Source: Megachile rotundata (taxonomy: Eukaryota; Arthropoda; Insecta; Hymenoptera; Megachilidae). From it: a DNA stretch of 64,000 nucleotides. Shown in pieces: positions 1 to 12,700 of this stretch; within the stretch, counting starts at the first letter, position 1, and each line of letters starts with the position of its first letter. The translations under genes and the position numbers were made by a program. Location: positions 744,001 through 808,000 of the forward strand of contig NW_027473366.1 in NCBI RefSeq assembly GCF_050947335.1, written 5' to 3'. The notes beneath the pieces are model-generated. The model did no database searches and was not told the DNA's origin. It saw only the letters and a list, made by a program, of their open reading frames with translations.

Positions 1-1030
1 TGTGACTGTGTGATTGTGTGATTGTGATTGTGTGATTGTGATTGTGTGATTCTGATTGTGTGATTGTGATTGTGTGATTGTGATTGTGTGACTGTGTGAT
101 TGTGATTGTGCGATCGAGATTGTGTGATCGTGACTGCGCGATCGTGATTGTGTGATCGTGATTGTGTGATCGTGATTGTGTGATCGTGATTGTGTGATCG
201 TGATTGTGTGATCGCGATTGTGTGATCGTGATTGTGTGATCGTGACTGTGTGATCGTGATTGTGTGATGGTGTTTCTGTGGTCGTGATTGTGTGATCGTG
301 ATTGTGTGGTCGTGATTGTGTGATCGTGATTGTGTGATCGTGATTGTGTGATTGTGTTATTGTGATTGTGTGATCGTGATTGTGTGATTGTGATTGTGTG
401 GTCGTGATTTTGTGATCGTGATTAAGTGATCGTGATTGCGTGATCGTGATTGCGTGATCGTGAATGTGTGATCGTGGTTGTGTGATCGTGATTGAGATTG
501 TGTGATTATGATTGTGTGATCGTGATTGTGTGATGGTGATTGTGTGATGGAGATTGTGTGATAGTGATTGTGTGATTCTGATTGTGTGATTGTGATTGTG
601 TGATCGTGACTGTGTGATCGTGATTGTGTGATCGTGATTGTGGGATTGTGACTGTGTGATTGTGTGATCGTGACGGTGTGATCGTGATTGTGTGATCGTG
701 ATTGTGGGATTGTGACTGTGTGATTGTGTGATCGTGATTGAGATTGTGTGATTGCGATTGTGTGATTGTGATTGTGTGATCGTGATTGTGTGATTCTGAT
801 TGTGTGGTCGTGATTTTGTGATCGTGATTGCGTGATCGTGATTGCGTGATCGTGATTGCGTGATCGTGAATGTGTGATCGTGATTGTGTGATCGTGATTG
901 TGTGACTGTGTTATTGTGATTGTGTGATTCTGATTGTGTGATTGTGATTGTGTGATCGTGACTGTGTGGTCGTGATTGTGGGATTGTGACTGTGTGATTG
1001 TGTGATCGTGATTGAGATTGTGTAATTGTG
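1..1030. repeat. Cassette X, copy 1 (variant-rich)
   Basis: This stretch consists mostly of ATCGTG-type units. Recognisable landmarks in order are GCGATCGAG near 110, TGACTGCGCGATCG near 131, GTTTCTGTGG near 282, ATTAAGTGATCG at 421 and TGTAATTG at 1021. The same landmarks recur in the same order at 7261-8170 and 34391-35330. The offset to the third copy is 34,320 bp through its first half, then slips by one unit. Only about the first 70 bases differ from the later copies. Confidence 0.85.
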
Positions 1031-1556
1031 ATTGTGTGATTGTGATTGTGTGATTGTGATTGTGTGATTGTGATTGTGTGATTGTGATTGTGTGATTGTG
1101 ATTGTGTGATTGTGATTGTGTGATTGTGATTGTGTGATTGTGATTGTGTGATTGTGATTGTGTGATTGTGATTGTGTGATTGTGATTGTGTGATTGTGAT
1201 TGTGTGATTGTGATTGTGTGATTGTGATTGTGTGATTGTGATTGTGTGATTGTGATTGTGTGATTGTGATTGTGTGATTGTGATTGTGTGATTGTGATTG
1301 TGTGATTGTGATTGTGTGATTGTGATTGTGTGATTGTGATTGTGTGATTGTGATTGTGTGATTGTGATTGTGTGATTGTGATTGTGTGATTGTGATTGTG
1401 TGATTGTGATTGTGTGATTGTGATTGTGTGATTGTGATTGTGTGATTGTGATTGTGTGATTGTGATTGTGTGATTGTGATTGTGTGATTGTGATTGTGTG
1501 ATTGTGATTGTGTGATTGTGATTGTGTGATTGTGATTGTGTGATTGTGATTGTGTG
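1031..1556. repeat. Pure 14-bp tract in cassette X copy 1
   Basis: About 37 consecutive perfect units with no C on the + strand, starting just after TGTAATTG and ending at ATCGTGATTTTGTG. The tract at the same place in the other X copies differs in length (8171-8441 and 35331-35709). Confidence 0.9.
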
Positions 1557-1808
1557 ATCGTGATTTTGTGATAGTGATTGTGTGATAGTGATTGTGTGAT
1601 AATGATTGTGTGATCTTGATTGTGTGATCGTGATTGTGTGGTCGTGATTGTGTGGTCGTGATTGTGTGATCGTGATTCTGTGATTGTAGTTGTGTGATTG
1701 TGATTGCGTGATTGTGATTGTGTGATTGTGCGATCGTGATTGTGCGATCGCGATTGTGTGATCGTGACTGTGTGTCCGTGATTGTGTCATCGTGATTGTG
1801 TGATTCTG
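1557..1808. repeat. Cassette X tail, copy 1
   Basis: Variant units with GATAATGATTG near 1600, ATTCTGTGATTGTAG near 1676 and the palindrome GCGATCGC at 1744. The same tail follows the pure tract in the copies near 8442-8690 and 35710-35960. A TCAT at 1787-1790 gives the start of a spurious - strand reading frame. Confidence 0.8.
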
Positions 1809-2110
1809 ATTGTGTGATTGTGATTGTGTGATTGTGATTGTGTGATTGTGATTGTGTGATTGTGATTGTGTGATTGTGATTGTGTGATTGTGATTGTGTG
1901 ATTGTGATTGTGTGATTGTGATTGTGTGATTGTGATTGTGTGATTGTGATTGTGTGATTGTGATTGTGTGATTGTGATTGTGTGATTGTGATTGTGTGAT
2001 TGTGATTGTGTGATTGTGATTGTGTGATTGTGATTGTGTGATTGTGATTGTGTGATTGTGATTGTGTGATTGTGATTGTGTGATTGTGATTGTGTGATTG
2101 TGATTGTGTG
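1809..2110. repeat. Pure 14-bp tract
   Basis: About 21 perfect units between an ATTCTG variant at about 1804 and an ATCGTG variant at 2111. No other feature is visible. Confidence 0.88.
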
Positions 2111-2384
2111 ATCGTGATTGTGTGATTGTGATTGCATGGTCGTGATTTTGTGATCGTGATTGCGTGATCGTGATTGCGTGATCGTGATTGCGTGATCGTG
2201 ATTGCGTGATCGTGATTGTGTGATTGTGTTACTGTGATTATGTGATTCTGATTGTGTGATTGTGATTGTGTGATCGTGACTGTGTGGTCGTGATTGTGGG
2301 ATTGTGCCTGTGTGATTGTGTGATCGTGAGTGTGATCGTGATTGTGGGATTGTGACAGTGTGATTGTGTGATCGTGATTGAGAT
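2111..2384. repeat. Variant-rich spacer
   Basis: Mixed ATCGTG and ATTGCGTG units, including the rare GCATGGTCG near 2134, then GTGGGATTGTG elements and a TGACAGTGTG variant near 2353. It links two pure tracts and has no other content that I can recognise. Confidence 0.75.
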
Positions 2385-2866
2385 TGTGTGATTGTGATTG
2401 TGTGATTGTGATTGTGTGATTGTGATTGTGTGACTGTGATTGTGTGATTGTGATTGTGTGATTGTGATTGTGTGATTGTGATTGTGTGATTGTGATTGTG
2501 TGATTGTGATTGTGTGATTGTGATTGTGTGATTGTGATTGTGTGATTGTGATTGTGTGATTGTGATTGTGTGATTGTGATTGTGTGATTGTGATTGTGTG
2601 ATTGTGATTGTGTGATTGTGATTGTGTGATTGTGATTGTGTGATTGTGATTGTGTGATTGTGATTGTGTGATTGTGATTGTGTGATTGTGATTGTGTGAT
2701 TGTGATTGTGTGATTGTGATTGTGTGATTGTGATTGTGTGATTGTGATTGTGTGATTGTGATTGTGTGATTGTGATTGTGTGATTGTGATTGTGTGATTG
2801 TGATTGTGTGATTGTGATTGTGTGATTGTGATTGTGTGATTGTGATTGTGTGATTGTGATTGTGTG
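2385..2866. repeat. Pure 14-bp tract
   Basis: About 34 units with one C substitution (TGACTGTG near 2433), ending at GAATTTG near 2865. Confidence 0.88.
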
Positions 2867-4255
2867 AATTTGATTGTGTGGTCGTGATTGTGTGATCGTG
2901 ATTGTGTGATAGTGATTGTGTGATCGTGATTGTGTGATCGTGATTGTGTGTTCGCGATTGTGTGATCGCAATTGTGTGATCGCGATTGTGTGACTGTGAT
3001 TGTGTGGTCGTGATTGTGTGATCGTGATTGTGTGATCGTGATTGCGTGATCGTGATTGCGTGATCGTGATTGCGTGATCGCGACTGCGTGATCGTGATTG
3101 CGTGATCGTGATTGTGTGATCGTGATTGTGTGATCGTGATGGTGTGATTGTGATTGTGATTGTGCGACTGTGTGATTGTGATTTTGTGATTGTGATTGTG
3201 TGGTTGTGATTGTGTGGTCGTGATTGTGTGATCTTGATTGTGTGATCGTGATTGTGTGATCGTGATTGTGTGGTCGTGATTGTGTGGTCGTGATTGTGTG
3301 ATCGTGATTGTGTGATCGTGTTTGCGTGATCGTGATTGTGATTGTGACTGCGTGATTGTGATTGTGTTATTGTGATTGTGTTATTGTGATTGTGTGATCG
3401 TGATTGTGTGATGGTGATTGTGTGATGGTGATTGTGTGATTGTGATTGTGTGATCGTGACTGTGTGATCGTGATTGTGTCATCGTGATTGTGTGATCGTG
3501 ATTGTGTGACAGTGTTATTGTGATTGTGTGATTCTGATTGTGTGATTGTGACTGTGTGATCGTGATTGTGTCATCGTGATTGTGTGATCGTGATTGTGTG
3601 ATAGTGATTGTGTGATCGTGATTGTGTGATCGTGATTGTGTGATCGTGATTGTGTTTTCGCGATTGTGTGATCGCAATTGTGTGATCGCGATTGTGTGAC
3701 TGTGATTGTGTGGTCGTGATTGTGTGATCGTGATTGTGTGATCGTGATTGCGTGATCGTGATTGCGTGATCGTGATTGCGTGATCGCGACTGCGTGATCG
3801 TGATTGCGTGATCGTGATTGTGTGATCGTGATTGTGTGATCGTGATGGTGTGATTGTGATTGAGATTGTGCGACTGTGTGATTGTGATTTTGTGATTGTG
3901 ATTGTGTGGTTGTGATTGTGTGGTCGTGATTGTGTGATCTTGATTGTGTGATCGTGATTGTGTGATCGTGATTGTGTGGTCGTGATTGTGTGGTCGTGAT
4001 TGTGTGATCGTGATTGTGTGATCGTGTTTGTGTGATCGTGATTGTGATTGTGACTGCGTGATTGTGATTGTGTTATTGTGATTGTGTTATTGTGATTGTG
4101 TGATCGTGATTGTGTGATGGTGATTGTGTGATGGTGATTGTGTGATCGTGACTGTGTGATCGTGATTGTGTCATCGTGATTGTGTGATCGTGATTGTGTG
4201 ACAGTGTTATTGTGATTGTGTGATTCTGATTGTGTGATTGTGACTGTGTGATCGT
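2867..4255. repeat. Tandem duplication of about 0.7 kb
   Basis: Two adjacent variant-rich copies, about 2885-3570 and 3577-4255. Matching landmarks include GATCGCAATTG at 2964 and 3670 (offset 706) and CAGTGTTATT at 3510 and 4202 (offset 692). The 14-bp change in offset is one unit gained or lost. A G/C difference is seen at TTTGCGTG (3321) against TTTGTGTG (4027). Confidence 0.85.
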
Positions 4256-4623
4256 GACTATGTGATCGTGATTGTGTGATCGTGATTGTGGCATTGTGAC
4301 TGTGTGATTGTGTGATCGTGATTGAGATTGTGTGATTGTGATTGTGTGATCGTGATTGTGTGATTGTGATGATGTGGCCGTGATTTTGTGATCGTGATTG
4401 CGTGATCGTGATTGCGTGATCGTGATTGCGTGATTGTGAATGTGTGATCGTGATTGTGTGATCGAGATTGTGTGACTGTGTTATTGTGATTGTGTGATAC
4501 TGATTGTGTGATTGTGATTCTGTGATCGTGACTGTGTGGTCGTGATTGTGGGATTGTGACTGTGTGATTGTGTGATCGTGACTGTGTGATCGTGATTGTG
4601 GGATTGTGTGATCGTGATTGAGA
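4256..4623. repeat. Variant-rich spacer before pure tract
   Basis: ATCGTG, ATTGCGTG and GTGGCCG units in the order also seen before the pure tract at 36661 (compare 36360-36660), including TGATACTGATTG near 4496 and GTGGGATTGTGTGATCG near 4600. The two loci therefore look like copies of one module. Confidence 0.7.
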
Positions 4624-5193
4624 TTGTGTGATTGTGATTGTGTGATTGTGATTGTGTGATTGTGATTGTGTGATTGTGATTGTGTGATTGTGATTGTGTG
4701 ATGGTGATTGTGTGATTGTGATTGTGTGATTGTGATTGTGTGATTGTGATTGTGTGATTGTGATTGTGTGATTGTTATTGTGTGATTGTGATTGTGTGAT
4801 TGTGATTGTGTGATTGTGATTGTGTGATTGTGATTGTGTGATTGTGATTGTGTGATTGTGATTGTGTGATTGTGATTGTGTGATTGTGATTGTGTGATTG
4901 TGATTGTGTGATTGTGATTGTGTGATTGTGATTGTGTGATGGTGATTGTGTGATTGTGATTGTGTGATTGTGATTGTGTGATTGTGATTGTGTGATTGTG
5001 ATTGTGTGATTGTGATTGTGTGATTGTGATTGTGTGATTGTGATTGTGTGATTGTGATTGTGTGATTGTGATTGTGTGATTGTGATTGTGTGATTGTGAT
5101 TGTGTGATTGTGATTGTGTGATTGTGATTGTGTGATTGTGATTGTGTGATTGTGATTGTGTGATTGTGATTGTGTGATTGTGATTGTGTGATT
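4624..5193. repeat. Near-pure 14-bp tract
   Basis: About 40 units with single substitutions only: T to G at 4703, G to T at 4776 and T to G at 4941. It ends at ATTGTAATTG. Confidence 0.88.
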
Positions 5194-6955
5194 GTAATTG
5201 TGTGATTGTGATTGAGTGATTGTGATTGTGTGATTGTGATTGTGATTGTGATTGTGTGACTGTGTGATTGTGATTGTGCGATCGAGATTGTGTGATCGTG
5301 ATTGCGCGATCGTGATTGTGTGATCGTGATTGTGTGATCGTGATTGTGTGATCGTGATTGTGTGGTCGTGATTGTGTGATCGTGATTGTGTGATCGTGTT
5401 TGTGTGATCGTGATTGTGACTGAGACTGCGTGATTGTGATTGTGTGACTGTGATTGTGTGATTGTGATTGTGTGATCGTAATTGTGTGATAGTGATTGTG
5501 TGATCGTGATTGTGTGATTGTGTTATTGTGATTGTGTGATTTTGATTGTGTGATCGTGACTGTGTGATCGTGATTGTGTGACCGTGATTGTGTGATCGTG
5601 ATTGTGTGACAGTGTTATTGTGATTGTGTGATTCTGATTGTGTGATTGTGACTGTGTGATCGTGACTATGTGATCGTGATTGTGCGATCGTGATTGTGGG
5701 ATTGTGACTGTGTGATTGTGTGATCGTGACTGTGTGATCGTGATTGTGTGATCGTGATTGTGGGATTGTGACTGTGTGATTTTGTGATCGTGATTGAGAT
5801 TGTGTGATCGTGATTGTGTGATCGCGATTGTGTGACTGTGATTGTGTGGTCGTGATTTTGTGATCGTGATTGCGTGATCGTGATTCCGTGATCGTGATTG
5901 CGTGATCGTGATTGTGTGATCGTGATTGTGTGATCGTGGTTGTGAATGTGTGATTGTGATTGTGATTGTGTGAATGTGTGATTGTGATTGTGTGATCGTG
6001 ATTGTGTGATCGTGATTGTGTGATAGTGATTGTGTGATCGTGATTGTGTGATTGTGTTATTGTGATTGTGTGATTTTGATTGTGTGATCGTGACTGTGTG
6101 CTCGTGATTGTGTGACCGTGATTGTGGGATTGTGACTGTGTGATTGTGTGATCGTGATTGAGATTGTGTGATTGTGATTGTGTGATGCTGATTGCGTGAT
6201 TGTGATTGTGTGATGGTGGTTGTGTGATTGTGATTGTGTGATCGTGACTGTGTGATCGTGATTGTGTCATCGTGATTGTGTGATCGTGATTGTGTGACAG
6301 TGTTATTGTGATTGTGTGATTCTGATTGTGTGATTGTGACTGTGTGATCGTGACTATGTGATCGTGATTGTGTGATCGTGATTGTGGGATTGTGACTGTG
6401 TGATTGTGTGATCGTGACTGTGTGATCGTGATTGTGTGATCGTGATTGTGGGATTGTGACTGTGTGATTTTGTGATCGTGATTGAGATTGTGTGATTGTG
6501 ATTGTGTGATCGCGATTGTGTGACTGTGATTGTGTGGTCGAGATTTTGTGATCGTGATTGCGTGATCGTGATTCCGTGATCGTGATTGCGTGATCGTGAT
6601 TGTGTGATCGTGATTGTGTGATCGTGATTGTGCGACTGTGTTATTGTGATTGTGTGATTCTGATTGTGTGATTGTGATTGTGTGATCGTGACTGTGTGAT
6701 CGTGATTGTGTGACCGTGATTGTGGGATTGTGACTGTGTGATTGTGTGATCGTGACTGTGTGATCGTGATTGTGTGATCGTGATTGTGGGATTGTGACTG
6801 TGTGATTGTGTGATCGTGATTGAGATTGTGTGATTGTGATTGTGTGATCGTGATTGTGTGATTGTGATGGTGTGGCCGTGATTTTGTGATCGTGATTGCG
6901 TGATCGTGATTGCGTGATCGTGATTGCGTGATCGTGAATGTGTGATCGTGATTGT
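5194..6955. repeat. Cassette Y, copy 1
   Basis: A 1.76-kb variant-rich block that recurs at a constant offset of 4,518 bp (copy at about 9712-11473). Paired landmarks are GTAATTG at 5194 and 9712, GACTGAGACTG at 5418 and 9936, CAGTG at 5610 and 10128, and CAGTG at 6298 and 10816. The match breaks at about 6955, where GTGCGACTG replaces GTGTGATCG. Two ATTCCGTG markers lie at about 5883 and 6571. Confidence 0.87.
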
Positions 6956-7260
6956 GCGACTGTGTTATTGTGATTGTGTGATTCTGATTGTGTGATTGGG
7001 ACTGTGTGATCGTAACTGTGTGATCGTGATTCTGTGATCGTGATTGTGGGATTGTGACTGTGTGATTGTGTGATCGTGACTGTGTGATCGTGATTGTGTG
7101 ATCGTGATTGTGGGATTGTGACTGTGTGATTGTGTGATTGTGATTGTGTGATTGTGATTGTGTGATTCTGATTGTGTGATTGTGATTGTGTGATTGTGAT
7201 GGTGATTGTGATTGTGTGACTGTGTGATTGTGATTGTGTGATTGTGATGGTGATTGTGAT
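6956..7260. repeat. Variant-rich spacer leading into cassette X
   Basis: ATCGTG and GTGGGATTGTG units, then two octamer/hexamer irregular stretches around 7180-7270 carrying ATGGTGATTG. Similar sequence precedes X copy 3 at about 34180-34400 and the partial X at 24760-25010. Confidence 0.7.
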
Positions 7261-8700
7261 TGTGTGACTGTGTGATTGTGATTGTGCGATCGAGATTGTG
7301 TGATCGTGACTGCGCGATCGTGATTGTGTGATCGTGATTGTGTGATCGCGATTGTGTGATCGTGATTGTGTGATCGTGACTGTGTGATCGTGATTGTGTG
7401 ATGGTGTTTCTGTGGTCGTGACTGTGTGATCGTGATTGTGTGGTCGTGATTGTGTGATCGTGATTGTGTGATCGTGATTGTGTGATTGTGTTATTGTGAT
7501 TGTGTGATCGTGATTGTGTGATTGTGATTGTGTGGTAGTGATTTTGTGATCGTGATTAAGTGATCGTGATTGCGTGATCGTGATTGCGTGATCGTGAATG
7601 TGTGATCGTGGTTGTGTGATCGTGATTGAGATTGTGTGATTATGATTGTGTGATCGTGATTGTGTGATGGTGATTGTGTGATGGAGATTGTGTGATAGTG
7701 ATTGTGTGATTCTGATTGTGTGATTGTGATTGTGTGATCGCGACTGTGTGATCGTGATTGTGTGATCGTGATTGTGGGATTGTGACTGTGTGATTGTGTG
7801 ATCGTGACGGTGTGATCGTGATTCTGTGATCGTGATTGTGGGATTGTGACTGTGTGATTGTGTGATCGTGATTGAGATTGTGTGATTGTGATTGTGTGAT
7901 CGTGATTGAGATTGTGTGATTGTGATTGTGTGATCGTGATTGTGTGATTCTGATTGTGTGGTCGTGATTTTGTGATCGTGATTGCGTGATCGTGATTGCG
8001 TGATCGTGAATGTGTGATCGTGATTGTGTGATCGTGATTGTGTGACTGTGTTATTGTGATTGTGTGATTCTGATTGTGTGATTGTGATTGTGTGATCGTG
8101 ACTGTGTGGTCGTGATTGTGGGATTGTGACTGTGTGATTGTGTGATCGTGATTGAGATTGTGTAATTGTGATTGTGTGATTGTGATTGTGTGATTGTGAT
8201 TGTGTGATTGTGATTGTGTGATTGTGATTGTGTGATTGTGATTGTGTGATTGTGATTGTGTGATTGTGATTGTGTGATTGTGATTGTGTGATTGTGATTG
8301 TGTGATTGTGATTGTGTGATTGTGATTGTGTGATTGTGATTGTGTGATTGTGATTGTGTGATTGTGATTGTGTGATTGTGATTGTGTGATTGTGATTGTG
8401 TGATTGTGATTGTGTGATTGTGATTGTGTGATTGTGATTGTGTGATCGTGATTTTGTGATAGTGATTGTGTGATAGTGATTGTGTGATAATGATTGTGTG
8501 ATCTTGATTGTGTGATCGTGATTGTGTGATCGTGATTGTGTGGTCGTGATTGTGTGATCGTGATTCTGTGATTGTAGTTGTGTGATTGTGATTGCGTGAT
8601 TGTGATTGTGTGATTGTGCGATCGTGATTGTGCGATCGCGATTGTGTGATTGTGATTGTGTGGCCGTGATTTTGTGATCGTGATTGCGTGATCGTGATTG
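7261..8700. repeat. Cassette X, copy 2
   Basis: Same landmark order as X copy 1: GCGATCGAG near 7290, TGACTGCGCGATCG at 7308, GTTTCTGTGG near 7400, ATTAAGTG near 7555, a pure tract at 8171-8441, ATTCTGTGATTGTAG near 8562, and GCGATCGC at 8632. Its internal pure tract is about half the length of the one in copy 1. Confidence 0.85.
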
Positions 8701-9711
8701 CGTGATCGTGATTGCGTGATTGTGAATGTGTGATCGTGATTGTGTGATCGAGATTGTGTGACTGTGTTATTGTGATTGTGTGATACTGATTGTGTGATTG
8801 TGATTCTGTGATCGTGACTGTGTGGTCGTGATTGTGGGATTGTGACTGTGTGATTGTGTGATCGTGATTGAGATTGTGTGATTGTGATTGTGTGATGCTG
8901 ATTGTGTGATTGTGATTGTGTGATTGTGATTGTGTGATTGTGATTGTGTGATTGTGATTGTGTGATTGTGATTGTGTGATTGTGATTGTGTGATTGTGAT
9001 TGTGTGATTCTGATTGTGTGATTGTGATTGTGTGATTGTGATTGTGATTGTGATTGTGATTGTGATTGTGATTGTGTGATTGTGTGATTGTGATTGTGCG
9101 ATCGAGATTGTGTGATCGTGATTGCGTGATCGTGATTGTGTGATTGTGATTGTGTGATTATGATTGTGTGATTGTGATTGTGATTGTGTGGTCGTGATTG
9201 TGCGATCGTGATTGTGTGATTGTGATTGTGCGACTGTGTGATTGTGATTTTGTGATTGTGATTGTGTGATTGTGATTGTGTGATTGTGATTGTGTGATTG
9301 TGATTGTGTTATTGTGATTGTGTGATTGTGATTGTGTGATTCTGATTGTGTGATTGTGATTGTGTGATTGTGATTGTGATTGTGATTGTGTGATTGTGTG
9401 ATTGTGTGATTGTGATTGTGCGATCGAGATTGTGTGATCGTGATTGCGTGATCGTGATTGTGTGATTGTGATTGTGTGATTGTGGTTGTGTGATTGTGAT
9501 TGTGATTGTGTGGTCGTGATTGTGCGATCGTGATTGTGTGATTGTGATTGTGATTGTGCGACTGTGTGATTGTGATTTTGTGATTGTGATTGTGTGGTTG
9601 TAATTGTGTGGTCGTGATTGTGTGACTGTGATTGTGTGATCGTGATTGTGTGATCGTGATTGTGTGACCGTGATTGTGTGGTCGTGATTGAGTGATCGCG
9701 ATTGTGTGATT
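8701..9711. repeat. Cassette with hexamer runs, upstream of Y copy 2
   Basis: Variant units followed by short pure stretches and runs of the 6-bp half-unit alone. At 9035-9078 six ATTGTG hexamers precede one octamer; shorter runs lie near 9366-9385. GCGATCGAG markers fall near 9097 and 9420. The region from about 9420 onwards matches 38350 onwards at an offset of 28,935 bp (GTGGTTGTG at 9482 and 38417). Confidence 0.8.
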
Positions 9712-11473
9712 GTAATTGTGTGATTGTGATTGAGTGATTGTGATTGTGTGATTGTGATTGTGATTGTGATTGTGTGACTGTGTGATTGTGATTGTGCGAT
9801 CGAGATTGTGTGATCGTGATTGCGCGATCGTGATTGTGTGATCGTGATTGTGTGATCGTGATTGTGTGATCGTGATTGTGTGGTCGTGATTGTGTGATCG
9901 TGATTGTGTGATCGTGTTTGTGTGATCGTGATTGTGACTGAGACTGCGTGATTGTGATTGTGTGACTGTGATTGTGTGATTGTGATTGTGTGATCGTAAT
10001 TGTGTGATAGTGATTGTGTGATCGTGATTGTGTGATTGTGTTATTGTGATTGTGTGATTTTGATTGTGTGATCGTGACTGTGTGATCGTGATTGTGTGAC
10101 CGTGATTGTGTGATCGTGATTGTGTGACAGTGTTATTGTGATTGTGTGATTCTGATTGTGTGATTGTGACTGTGTGATCGTGACTATGTGATCGTGATTG
10201 TGTGATCGTGATTGTGGGATTGTGACTGTGTGATTGTGTGATCGTGACTGTGTGATCGTGATTGTGTGATCGTGATTGTGGGATTGTGACTGTGTGATTT
10301 TGTGATCGTGATTGAGATTGTGTGATCGTGATTGTGTGATCGCGATTGTGTGACTGTGATTGTGTGGTCGTGATTTTGTGATCGTGATTGCGTGATCGTG
10401 ATTCCGTGATCGTGATTGCGTGATCGTGATTGTGTGATCGTGATTGTGTGATCGTGGTTGTGAATGTGTGATTGTGATTGTGATTGTGTGAATGTGTGAT
10501 TGTGATTGTGTGATCGTGATTGTGTGATCGTGATTGTGTGATAGTGATTGTGTGATCGTGATTGTGTGATTGTGTTATTGTGATTGTGTGATTTTGATTG
10601 TGTGATCGTGACGGTGTGATCGTGATTGTGTGACCGTGATTGTGGGATTGTGACTGTGTGATTGTGTGATCGTGATTGAGATTGTGTGATTGTGATTGTG
10701 TGATGCTGATTGCGTGATTGTGATTGTGTGATGGTGATTGTGTGATTGTGATTGTGTGATCGTGACTGTGTGATCGTGATTGTGTCATCGTGATTGTGTG
10801 ATCGTGATTGTGTGACAGTGTTATTGTGATTGTGTGATTCTGATTGTGTGATTGTGACTGTGTGATCGTGACTATGTGATCGTGATTGTGTGATCGTGAT
10901 TGTGGGATTGTGACTGTGTGATTGTGTGATCGTGACTGTGTGATCGTGATTGTGTGATCGTGATTGTGGGATTGTGACTGTGTGATTTTGTGATCGTGAT
11001 TGAGATTGTGTGATTGTGATTGTGTGATCGCGATTGTGTGACTGTGATTGTGTGGTCGTGATTTTGTGATCGTGATTGCGTGATCGTGATTCCGTGATCG
11101 TGATTGCGTGATCGTGATTGTGTGATCGTGATTGTGTGATCGTGATTGTGCGACTGTGTCATTGTGATTGTGTGATTCTGATTGTGTGATTGTGATTGTG
11201 TGATCGTGACTGTGTGATCGTGATTGTGTGACCGTGATTGTGGGATTGTGACTGTGTGATTGTGTGATCGTGACTGTGTGATCGTGATTGTGTGATCATG
11301 ATTGTGGGATTGTGACTGTGTGATTGTGTGATCGTGATTGAGATTGTGTGATTGTGATTGTGTGATCGTGATTGTGTGATTGTGATGGTGTGGCCGTGAT
11401 TTTGTGATCGTGATTGCGTGATCGTGATTGCGTGATCGTGATTGCGTGATCGTGAATGTGTGATCGTGATTGT
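9712..11473. repeat. Cassette Y, copy 2
   Basis: Partner of 5194-6955 at offset 4,518 bp and, in its first half, of the copy after 38640 at offset 28,935 bp (GACTGAGACTG at 9936 and 38871). ATTCCGTG markers lie near 10402 and 11090. The third copy lacks a short internal segment around CCGTGATTG near 39000, so the three copies have diverged by unit gain or loss as well as by substitution. Confidence 0.87.
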
Positions 11474-11652
11474 GTGATCGTGATTGTGTGACTGTGTTAT
11501 TGTGATTGTGTGATACTGATTGTGTGATTGTGATTCTGTGATCGTGACTGTGCGGTCGTGATTGTGGGATTGTGACTGTGTGATTGTGTGATCGTGACTG
11601 TGTGATCGTGATTGTGGGATTGTGAATGTGTGATTGTGTGATTGTGATTGAG
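11474..11652. repeat. Variant-rich spacer
   Basis: TGATACTGATTG, GTGCGGTCG and GTGGGATTGTGAATG landmarks. The same order is seen at 13680-13800, 28190-28320, 40425-40560 and 42650-42770, always directly before a pure tract or a GCG block. Confidence 0.75.
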
Positions 11653-11904
11653 ATTGTGTGATTGTGATTGTGTGATTGTGATTGTGTGATTGTGATTGTG
11701 TGATTGTGATTGTGTGATTGTGATTGTGTGATTGTGATTGTGTGATTCTGATTGTGTGATTGTGATTGTGTGATTGTGATTGTGTGATTGTGATTGTGTG
11801 ATTGTGATTGTGTGATTGTGATTGTGTGATTGTGATTGTGTGATTGTGATTGTGTGATTGTGATTGTGTGATTGTGATTGTGTGATTGTGATTGTGTGAT
11901 TGTG
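11653..11904. repeat. Pure 14-bp tract
   Basis: About 18 units with one T to C change (ATTCTG near 11748), running directly into a block of ATTGCGTG units. Confidence 0.87.
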
Positions 11905-12058
11905 ATTGCGTGATTGTGATTGCGTGATTGTGATTGCGTGATTGTGATTGCGTGATTGTGATTGCGTGATTGTGATTGCGTGATTGTGATTGCGTGATTG
12001 TGATTGCGTGATTGTGATTGCGTGATTGTGATTGCGTGATTGTGATTGCGTGATTGTG
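11905..12058. repeat. GCG block: 11 homogenised CpG-bearing units
   Basis: Eleven consecutive units in which the octamer is ATTGCGTG instead of ATTGTGTG. This is the largest of the GCG blocks in the window. It is followed by GAGATTG and by a 7-bp octamer variant (ATTGTTG) near 12087. Confidence 0.9.
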
Positions 12059-12700
12059 ATTGTGAGATTGTGATTGTGTGATTGTGATTGTTGATTGTGA
12101 TTGTGTGATTGTGATTGTGTGATTGTGATTGTGTGATTGTGATTGTGTGATTGTGATTGTGTGATTGTGATTGTGTGATTGTGATTGTGTGATTGTGATT
12201 GTGTGTTTGTGATTGTGTGATTGTGATTGCGTGATTGTGATTGTGTGTTTGTGATTGTGTGATTGTGATTGTGTGATTGTGATTGTGTGAGTGTGATTGT
12301 GTGATGGTGATTGTGTGATGGTGATTTTGTGATCGTGATTGTGTGATTGTGATTCTGTGATTGTGATTGTGTGATTGTGATTGTGTGATCGTGATTGTGA
12401 ATGTGTGATTGTGATTGTGATCGTGTGAATGTGTGATTGTGATTGTGTGATCGTGACTGTGTGATAGTGATTGTGTGATCGTGATTGTGTGATTGTGTTA
12501 TTGTGATTGTGTGATTTTGATTGTGTGATCGTGACTGTGTGATCGTGATTGTGTGACCGTGATTGTTTGATTGTGACTGTGTGATTGTGTGATTGTGATT
12601 GTGTGATGCTGATTGCGTGACTGTGATTGTGTGATGGTGATTGTGTGATTGTGATTGTGTGATCGTCACTGTGTGATCGTGATTGTGTCATCGTGATTGT
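12059..12700. repeat. Variant-rich stretch after GCG block
   Basis: A short pure stretch (about 12096-12200), then TGTGTTTGTG, ATGGTG and ATTTTGTG variants and GTGAATGTG near 12400. The same order follows the GCG blocks at 14700, 18950, 26516, 28873 and 42840, so it is part of one repeated module. The end, GATCGTCACTG at 12661, has copies near 27146 and at 41330. Confidence 0.78.
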
